DNA of 5,374 nucleotides from Candidatus Iainarchaeum sp. (GTDB taxonomy: Archaea; Iainarchaeota; Iainarchaeia; Iainarchaeales; GCA-2688035): NCBI GenBank assembly GCA_017608725.1, contig JAFCFG010000078.1:1-5374 (forward strand), read 5' to 3'. Made by a program: the position numbers and the translations under genes. The notes beneath the pieces were generated by a model that did not search any database, was not told the DNA's origin, and was given only the letters and a program-made list of their open reading frames with translations. Below, one piece after another: positions 1-4,616 of the stretch. Position 1 is the first letter of the stretch. Each line of letters starts with the position of its first letter.

Positions 1-221
1 GGGATATAACAATAGAATTTGACTCTGACACAGAAACATTGACTGATATTGCAGCAGGCCAATGGCACACTGTTGAATTAACCTCAACAACCGACCCAAC
101 ATTAGGCAGTGATGACAGCCGCAGCTTCACCCTAACAAACGACTCAGGCACCGACCTGGAAATCAAAGAACCAGTAGCAACAATAATAGTAGAGGAAACA
201 GGAGGAGGGGGAGGGGGATAA
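1..221 (+). CDS. C-terminal end of an unidentified protein with a hexaglycine tail (5' truncated)
   Basis: The frame is open from position 3 to the TAA at 219-221, and the gene runs in from the left edge. A TTG at 39 is in frame, but the residues before it (DITIEFDSDTET) read as continuous protein, so I do not take it as the start. About 72 residues are visible. They are acidic and rich in Thr, Ser and Asp, with alternating hydrophobic residues that suggest beta strands (ITIEF, HTVEL, SFTLTN, VATIIV). There is one possible sequon, NDS, and no Cys or membrane segment. The chain ends in six glycines after EET. This looks like the end of a secreted or surface beta-rich protein, but I do not recognise the family and the diagnostic part lies outside the window. 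The next gene starts 91 bases downstream and probably has its own promoter. The reading frame is secure; the function is unknown. Confidence 0.75.
   Translation, partial: DITIEFDSDTETLTDIAAGQWHTVELTSTTDPTLGSDDSRSFTLTNDSGTDLEIKEPVATIIVEETGGGGGG
201..218 (+). repeat. Purine-only G-rich tract encoding six glycines
   Basis: Six consecutive glycine codons use only GGA and GGG, giving G runs of 2, 2, 5 and 5 separated by single A bases. The purine-only stretch continues past the stop codon apart from its T. It is a simple-sequence tract that can vary by slippage, and it could form a two-layer G-quadruplex. Whether it has a function is inference. Confidence 0.6.
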
Positions 222-230
222 AGATAAAAA

Positions 231-248
231 CTAACTTTTTAACCTTTT
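231..248 (+). terminator. Possible archaeal oligo-T terminator of the upstream gene
   Basis: Runs of five T (236-240) and four T (245-248) begin 14 bases after the stop codon of the truncated gene. Archaeal RNA polymerase can terminate at T-rich tracts without a hairpin, and I see no convincing hairpin here. The runs are short, so this is a weak call. Confidence 0.3.
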
Positions 249-261
249 CCAGTTACTTTCT

Positions 262-293
262 GCCTTAACAAAAGCCTTAAAAAGCACAAAAGC
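262..293 (+). repeat. Interleaved short direct repeats over the promoter
   Basis: GCCTTAA occurs at 262-268 and again at 274-280, a 12-base period. ACAAAAGC occurs at 268-275 and again at 286-293, an 18-base period. The copies interleave and cover the TATA-like box. They could be operator half-sites or chance in an A-rich spacer; nothing here identifies a regulator. Confidence 0.4.
270..283 (+). promoter_or_regulatory. Probable archaeal BRE/TATA promoter of the large surface-protein gene
   Basis: TTAAAAA at 277-283 resembles an archaeal TATA box and follows a mostly purine stretch (AAAAGCC, 270-276) that could act as the TFB-recognition element. Transcription about 25 bases downstream would begin near 302-306, leaving a leader of roughly 7-11 bases before the ATG at 313. 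This fits the lack of a well-placed Shine-Dalgarno sequence; the only hint, AGGT at 294-297, is too far from the ATG. The box overlaps short direct repeats described separately. Confidence 0.4.
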
Positions 294-312
294 AGGTATT
301 ATTATAGAGCGC

Positions 313-378
313 ATGAAAAAGAACATAGCAACCATTACACTAATTGCTTTAATCCTGATAGCCAGCGCTGGCTATGCC
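313..378 (+). other. Signal peptide of the large surface protein
   Basis: Residues 1-22 have a two-lysine start, a hydrophobic core (ITLIALILIA) and a small-residue end, GYA, before KVE. This fits Sec export with cleavage after A22. No lipobox cysteine is present, and it does not look like a class III pilin signal. Confidence 0.85.
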
Positions 379-3300
379 AAAGTCGAAACCCAGGAAAAAA
401 GATACTTTGTAACACTGGCAAACGGAACTGATGCAAGCATAATAGAAAAGTATGGGGAAATAAGATACCAATACAAAACAATGCCAGTAGTATCAGCAAT
501 TCTAACATCAAAAGCAGCAGAACGGCTAAAGCAAGAGCCAGGCATTGAAAGCATTGAGGAAGTCCCGGTGCACCAAGCAACAGAAGAAGAGCAAATGCAA
601 TGGCAAACCCAACCAAAGGGCACCACACTCCAAACAATGACAGCAACTGCAACCAGTGATGCCATACAGGCACTTGAATCAATCACCATCCCCTGGAACT
701 TTACAGAACAAGGAGCAAACATCCAAGCTGCATGGCAAAACTTTGACGTAAACGGCGAAGGAATAAAAATAGCGTTAATTGACAGTGGTGTAAACTGGGG
801 TTTGCCTGATTTGGATGACCACAACCTGGGGGGATACGACTTTGCATACGATGACGAAGAACCAGATGACTATTGGGGTGGAGGCACCCACAGAGCTTCA
901 ATAATATTGGGCGAAGGGCAGGATAAAATAACTGGCGTTGCACCAAAAGCACAATACCACGCACTAAAGATTTACGGGGATGATGGTCGAGTACGTGATG
1001 ATGACGAAGCATATGCAATAGAAGAGGCAATCGACCACAACGTAGACATAATTTTTTCTGCACGTAGAACAGGTCCCTGCACTCAAAAGGTTTGGGAACC
1101 GATTAAGGCCGCTTTTTCTGCAGACATTGTGGTGGTTGCAGGAAGCGCAAAATTTGGTGAGGACCACGCCTATTGTCCAGCCTGCTATCCCCAAGTCATT
1201 TCAGTTGGAGCACACACCCAAAGCCAGGAAATCCTGACAAACAGCAATGGGGGCGTAGATTTAATTGCTCCAGGAGAAAACATTCCATACCTTGCAAATA
1301 GTGGAAACATTAAGACTGCTTCTTCAACTGGCGTTGCAGCTGCCCACGCCGCCGGCGCCCTCGCTCTAATGATCCAATACGCAAAACAGAATGGCATAAG
1401 CTACGACAACAACTTTTTGAGGGAAACACTAATGCATTCCGCAGTTGATTTGGGCTTAGACCCATTGTACCAGGGAACAGGAAAACTTGATATTAATGCT
1501 GCTTTGACCTGGATGGACAACAACTGGTTTTTAAGCTATGATGTTAACTATTTGAATGCAAACGCTTTTGACGAAAACAACACCCCAATTTACTACCCAG
1601 GCCAACAAATGCAATACAACATATCAATAACAAATGATTCAAACAGGATAATCAACCCAAAAACAATCACTGATTTGAATGTATTCTCAAAACAAACAAT
1701 AAACGGAACAGAACACAAGTTTCAAACAACAATACCAGAACTGCTGCCAGGGCAAACAACAACAATAGGGCCTTACACAATAAGCATCCCAACAGAAACA
1801 ACAAAAGGATATTATAACACAGAGATAGTGGTAAAAAAAGAAAGAAAAATATGGCATGGAAGAGGACCAACATGGTCTGAATGGGGACTGAATCAAATTT
1901 CAGTTCTCGAAAACAATGATAAAGCAGGCACCTTCAGGGTTTTGCCTGCCCCGCTGTCTCTTGACTACAACATCACCTACCTGAACCCAAGAAGGTTTGA
2001 GGCTGGAGAACCAGTATACTATCCAGGGAACTGGATGCAATACAAAATAACAATAAGGAACAGCTCCAACAGCAAAACCCCTGCCTTGATTGTCTGGTCA
2101 AAGCCGATGTGCTCTGTTGAAGACGGATGCTGGGAACTGCCAGTAATGGGCACAGAAATCCAGGCTTTGGACGCCAATGAAACAGCAACTGTTGGCCCCC
2201 ATTCTTTTGGGATACCGGTCCACGCAGAACCAGGCCCAAAATACATCCACATAAGCTTTGAGGTTGCCGAAGAAACAGTGTTTGAGGACAACTCAAACGG
2301 ATGGATTCTCGGTGTGCCGGAGCCAGAGGGAATACTGCACCTTGCAGACATGCCTTCTTATGTGAAGGAAAAGGATTACTACAGCGGTGCAACAGCAGCA
2401 AAAATGATCCTGGACTACATCAGGCAAGCAGCAGGCCATGGCCAGGTTGACGAGGACAGCCTATATGAATACGGCATGGCAGCAGAAGGGCAGGACCTGA
2501 ATGCAGAGGCAATGGACCTTGTTCTTGGGCACTTTGACCCATACGATAGCATTGTAAGCAACCGATTTGACTACTACGATAGCCTGCCAGGAGGAAACCC
2601 ATACCAGGGCTACAACTACTTTGTTGATGCGCACGACAACGTTGAAGACTACATGAGGGACATAGCCCACTGGATGGCCTACACTGTTACGCAGGAAGAC
2701 TGGTGGAGGAAAGATGCCAACCTAGTAGCAGCACCAAACACGCCGGCAGCACTGCCAATATACGGGGATTATAACCACTGGGTTGTTTTGAATGGGTATG
2801 CAGTAAGCAAAAACCCTGCCCCTTACCCAAGAACAAACCCGTGGTACACGCCAGACCTCAACATATATGGCTTTTGGCTGACAGACCCAGACACCAATGG
2901 AATAGGCCAACATGTCTATGTAACTGCTGCTGACGCAAATGCAATCTACTTCAAGCCCATGGACACAAACGATATTTACAATGGCAAATACATTCAAATA
3001 GCGGAACCGCCAATGCTGCCTCCGGAAATGGATTTGGAAACAGAAAGCAATGCAAAAGCAGAAATCGTTAAACCGGTTTCAGACAAGGCAAGCTTGGAGT
3101 TTATTGGAGTTGAAAGCAAGGCAGTAACTGCCCAAAAAGGAAGCGGTACAGCAACAGGCTTCAGCCTAAGCAGACTGGAAACAAGAATGGGGGAAGCACA
3201 GCCAGAAGAAGAAAAAGAAAACTGGAAAGAGATAGTGGATCCCTACATACTGTACGACCAAAAAGCTGTTACAGCATTTGAAAACGCTGAAAGGGGAGAA

Positions 3301-4614
3301 CCCCTTAAAGTACAGGGCCCTGAAACAGGCTACTACCTTGTACCGTTCAACAAGGAAGAGCTAACCACAGGAGTCATAATGCTGGACGCAAAAGAAGGCT
3401 ACTTCAAACAAGCCAGCTGGACGACAAAACCAGAAAAATACCCTACAGTTGGAGAAGAAAATGCCATTTCAACAGTGAAAAAGCAAATCAACCCAAAGCC
3501 AACAGAAAGCCTGAAACTGGAATTCAACTCATTTGAAGAGGCAGAAACACAGCTGGCCTGGAAACCGGGAAAATACAGCAAAAGCCCGTTCAAACCCTAC
3601 TGGCAGATAGAACTAGAAGGGGGCAAATGGATCATAACACAAAAAGGAGAAGTGCATGAGATTCAGGCCTCTACCTCAAGCAAGCTGGCAACAACCATTG
3701 CAGAGATTGGGGAAACACCGCCTGAATCAACTGGATTTGCTGCTTTGGGCAAATACTACGAGATATTGAACCCGGAGCTGGAAAACGGCACTTTCTCTGT
3801 TACACTTACCTTCTCCTACAATGATGCAGACAGTGACGGCATTGTTGATGGCACAAGTATTGGGGAAGAAGAGCTCAAAGTTTATTATTTTGACGAAGGA
3901 AACGGCTGGACAGAAGTGGCTGGCCCAGTTATAAACAGCGAGGAAAACACAGTAAGCGCAACAGTCAACCACTTCAGCCTATTCGCAGTAATGTCTGAAC
4001 AGCCAGGGGCAGAAGCTGAGCCAGAACCACAACCTGAAAACTCAGGGGGCAGCACCGGCCTGGGGCAAAGAAGCAGCGGCGGAGGCGGAAGCAGCAACAA
4101 ACTGGAAATAAAAATAAAAGGGAGCTGTGTAAATGAACCAATAGAAGTAACAATCCTAAACACCAAAGGAAACCCTGCGCCAAACGCAACAGTTACAGTT
4201 GTAAAAGACAGGAAAACAGTTGCGGAGGAAAAAACCGATTTCACTGGAAAGCTCTCGTTTACATTCAGCGAAGAGGGAGAATACACATTTGGAGCAAAAA
4301 AAACAGGCTACACATTCAACTCAAAAAAAATAACACTAACCAAATGCAGGCAAGAGCCAGAAGCAGAAGAATTAGGCAACAAAGAAATGGGAACAGGCCG
4401 CGAGTTGGAGCCTGCCCAGACAGAAGGGGAAAACTCTTCCTTGATTGCATCCAGCGAGCAAAGCAATGAAAGCCTGGGGCAGGGAAGTATAGAAAACTAT
4501 TTAGTGCCAGCTGGTTTTGCAGCAATGGGCATGAATGCGGTGGCAACACTTGCTTTGGCTGCATTGGCTATAGCTTTTGTTCTTTGGGCAGTTTTTTGGA
4601 AAACAAAACAATAG
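313..4614 (+). CDS. Giant membrane-anchored surface protein with degenerate subtilase and C39-like protease domains
   Basis: This 1433-residue protein is probably exported and held on the outside of the membrane by its C-terminal helix. The ATG at 313 is chosen because a signal peptide (1-22) follows at once and no upstream in-frame start lies nearby. Domains in order: I9-like propeptide (29-88), S8 subtilisin-like domain (148-400), two related beta-sandwich repeats (407-508, 548-652), papain-like C39-type domain (674-897), PepSY-like region (about 975-1118), calcium-motif module (about 1143-1227), flexible linker (1228-1263), Ig-like domain (1264-1346), polar stalk, and membrane helix (1408-1429). 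In the S8 part D157 is kept, but the His, Asn and Ser positions are G190, S278 and G340. In the C39 part the Cys position is S691, with H822 and D858 kept. I infer a pseudoprotease or binding protein. The S8 call is firm, the C39 call good, and the cellular role unknown. Confidence 0.9.
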   Translation: MKKNIATITLIALILIASAGYAKVETQEKRYFVTLANGTDASIIEKYGEIRYQYKTMPVVSAILTSKAAERLKQEPGIESIEEVPVHQATEEEQMQWQTQPKGTTLQTMTATATSDAIQALESITIPWNFTEQGANIQAAWQNFDVNGEGIKIALIDSGVNWGLPDLDDHNLGGYDFAYDDEEPDDYWGGGTHRASIILGEGQDKITGVAPKAQYHALKIYGDDGRVRDDDEAYAIEEAIDHNVDIIFSARRTGPCTQKVWEPIKAAFSADIVVVAGSAKFGEDHAYCPACYPQVISVGAHTQSQEILTNSNGGVDLIAPGENIPYLANSGNIKTASSTGVAAAHAAGALALMIQYAKQNGISYDNNFLRETLMHSAVDLGLDPLYQGTGKLDINAALTWMDNNWFLSYDVNYLNANAFDENNTPIYYPGQQMQYNISITNDSNRIINPKTITDLNVFSKQTINGTEHKFQTTIPELLPGQTTTIGPYTISIPTETTKGYYNTEIVVKKERKIWHGRGPTWSEWGLNQISVLENNDKAGTFRVLPAPLSLDYNITYLNPRRFEAGEPVYYPGNWMQYKITIRNSSNSKTPALIVWSKPMCSVEDGCWELPVMGTEIQALDANETATVGPHSFGIPVHAEPGPKYIHISFEVAEETVFEDNSNGWILGVPEPEGILHLADMPSYVKEKDYYSGATAAKMILDYIRQAAGHGQVDEDSLYEYGMAAEGQDLNAEAMDLVLGHFDPYDSIVSNRFDYYDSLPGGNPYQGYNYFVDAHDNVEDYMRDIAHWMAYTVTQEDWWRKDANLVAAPNTPAALPIYGDYNHWVVLNGYAVSKNPAPYPRTNPWYTPDLNIYGFWLTDPDTNGIGQHVYVTAADANAIYFKPMDTNDIYNGKYIQIAEPPMLPPEMDLETESNAKAEIVKPVSDKASLEFIGVESKAVTAQKGSGTATGFSLSRLETRMGEAQPEEEKENWKEIVDPYILYDQKAVTAFENAERGEPLKVQGPETGYYLVPFNKEELTTGVIMLDAKEGYFKQASWTTKPEKYPTVGEENAISTVKKQINPKPTESLKLEFNSFEEAETQLAWKPGKYSKSPFKPYWQIELEGGKWIITQKGEVHEIQASTSSKLATTIAEIGETPPESTGFAALGKYYEILNPELENGTFSVTLTFSYNDADSDGIVDGTSIGEEELKVYYFDEGNGWTEVAGPVINSEENTVSATVNHFSLFAVMSEQPGAEAEPEPQPENSGGSTGLGQRSSGGGGSSNKLEIKIKGSCVNEPIEVTILNTKGNPAPNATVTVVKDRKTVAEEKTDFTGKLSFTFSEEGEYTFGAKKTGYTFNSKKITLTKCRQEPEAEELGNKEMGTGRELEPAQTEGENSSLIASSEQSNESLGQGSIENYLVPAGFAAMGMNAVATLALAALAIAFVLWAVFWKTKQ
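397..576 (+). other. I9-like propeptide domain
   Basis: Residues 29-88 match the usual pattern of subtilase inhibitor propeptides: an opening strand (KRYFVTL), then a helix after DASIIEKYG, the strand VVSAILTS, a helix AAERLKQEPGI and a final ESIEEV strand. In active subtilases this part assists folding and is then cut off by the enzyme itself. Since the following domain lacks His and Ser, self-cleavage is not expected, and the propeptide may stay attached in the groove (inference). Confidence 0.75.
754..1512 (+). other. Subtilisin-like S8 domain with lost catalytic residues (pseudoprotease)
   Basis: Residues 148-400 carry the S8 framework: IALIDSG (Asp D157), GGGTHRAS in place of HGTHVAG, VAPKAQYHALKIYGDDG, DIVVVAG, YPQVISVGAH, LIAPGE, and AHAAGALALM in place of PHVAGAAAL. 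Aligning GTH puts Gly190 (codon at 880-882) at the catalytic His. Aligning HAAG puts Gly340 (1330-1332) at the catalytic Ser. Aligning the VVVAG strand puts Ser278 (1144-1146) at the oxyanion Asn. The usual SLGG substrate-binding strand is replaced by SARRTG. Cys256, Cys288 and Cys291 could form a disulfide. The fold appears whole, so I infer binding rather than cleavage. Confidence 0.85.
1531..1836 (+). repeat. Beta-sandwich repeat, copy 1
   Basis: Residues 407-508 begin LSYDVNYLN and contain IYYPGQQMQYNISITNDSN, then a PGQTTTIGPYTISIP strand pair and YYNTEIVV. The pattern resembles CARDB/APHP-type Ig-like modules of cell-surface proteins. Copy 2 follows after a spacer with two WG-type turns and ENND. 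Such modules usually act as spacers or binding surfaces; the exact family is inference. Confidence 0.7.
1954..2268 (+). repeat. Beta-sandwich repeat, copy 2
   Basis: Residues 548-652 begin LSLDYNITYLN and contain VYYPGNWMQYKITIRNSSN, matching copy 1 position by position through this block, then ETATVGPHSFGIP and KYIHISFEV. It differs by an insert with two cysteines, C600 and C606, that may form a local disulfide. It is followed by the CARDB-like ending VFEDNSNGW. The two copies have diverged clearly, so the duplication looks old. Confidence 0.7.
2332..3003 (+). other. C39-like papain-fold domain with Cys-to-Ser change
   Basis: Residues 674-897 resemble the Peptidase_C39_2 pattern. The block SGATAAKMILDYI aligns with the usual CGPAAAKMVLDYY, which puts Ser691 (codon 2383-2385) at the catalytic Cys. 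Six residues earlier, where papain-fold enzymes carry the oxyanion Gln, there is Lys685. The later block NHWVVLNGY gives the expected His (H822), and YGFWLTDP gives the expected Asp (D858). A 130-residue stretch rich in Asp, Tyr and Trp lies between. The domain may be inactive, or may use Ser as a weak nucleophile. Assignment is by motif only. Confidence 0.65.
3235..3666 (+). other. PepSY-like region after the C39-like domain
   Basis: Residues about 975-1118 read as two similar alpha/beta halves. The first has TGYYLVPF, then TGVIMLDAKEGYFKQASW. The second has a helix with EENAISTVKKQI, then PYWQIELEGGKWIITQKGEVHEI. Strands of the form YWxI...GxxxIxxxG(E/K)V are typical of PepSY-like modules, which often accompany secreted peptidases. 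The family call is tentative. Confidence 0.4.
3739..3993 (+). other. Calcium-motif surface module ending in HFSLFAV
   Basis: Residues about 1143-1227 contain KYYEILNPEL, then FSVTLTFSYNDADSDGIVDG, LKVYYFDEGNGW and VNHFSLFAV. D1171, D1173, D1175 and D1179 form a DxDxDG-x-x-D loop like those that bind calcium in dockerin and thrombospondin-type repeats. Modules with this order of strands and the final HFS(L/V)FAV recur in archaeal and some bacterial surface proteins (from memory of the family). Confidence 0.6.
3994..4101 (+). other. Pro/Glu and Gly/Ser linker
   Basis: Residues 1228-1263 are low complexity. A Pro/Glu/Gln part (EAEPEPQPEN) passes into a Gly/Ser part containing GGGGSS. It probably forms a flexible spacer between the calcium-motif module and the Ig-like domain. 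Confidence 0.7.
4102..4350 (+). other. Cys-bracketed Ig-like (carboxypeptidase-regulatory-like) domain
   Basis: Residues 1264-1346 show IEVTILNTKGNPAPNATVTV, then the turn DFTGKLSFTF and EYTFGAKKTGY, the usual strand order of carboxypeptidase-regulatory-like or big-type Ig domains. Cys1272 and Cys1345 sit near its two ends and could pair. It lies close to the membrane and probably serves as a stalk module. Confidence 0.6.
4351..4614 (+). other. Polar stalk, C-terminal transmembrane anchor and short tail
   Basis: Residues 1347-1396 are polar and rich in Glu, Gly and Ser, with sequons NSS and NES. Residues 1408-1429 form one hydrophobic helix (AVATLALAALAIAFVLWAVFW), followed by KTKQ. The basic tail and N-terminal signal peptide predict an outside N-terminal body and an inside C-terminus. 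No PGF-type archaeosortase motif or LPXTG is visible, so retention appears to be by the helix. Confidence 0.85.
4598..4609 (-). terminator. Possible oligo-T terminator of the minus-strand ATPase gene
   Basis: Read on the minus strand just after the stop at 4617-4619, the sequence has two runs of four T separated by one G (A runs at 4600-4603 and 4605-4608 on the plus strand). It lies inside the 3' end of the convergent gene. No hairpin is evident. Confidence 0.3.
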
Positions 4615-4616
4615 TT

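Noticed and set aside
39..221. TTG at 39 as the start of a small complete gene
   Set aside because: The frame stays open to the left edge, and the upstream residues have the same acidic, Thr-rich beta pattern. No promoter or ribosome site is seen in the first 38 bases.
201..221. C-terminal GlyGly as a ubiquitin-like (SAMP) tail or GlyGly-CTERM sorting signal
   Set aside because: No beta-grasp pattern is visible in the part seen, and no membrane helix or basic cluster surrounds the glycines.
297..306. TATTATTATA as the TATA box
   Set aside because: Transcription about 25 bases downstream would start after the ATG at 313 and remove the signal peptide start. The box at 277-283 fits better.
880..897. 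H193 (in GTHRAS) as the catalytic His of the S8 domain
   Set aside because: In the HGTHVAG motif the catalytic His is the first one. H193 aligns with the second, structural His, and the first position is Gly190.
335..4564. Many minus-strand open frames of 60-150 codons inside the large gene
   Set aside because: They are shadows of a strongly coding plus strand. Their translations are rich in Leu, Cys and Phe without motifs, and they overlap each other in different frames.
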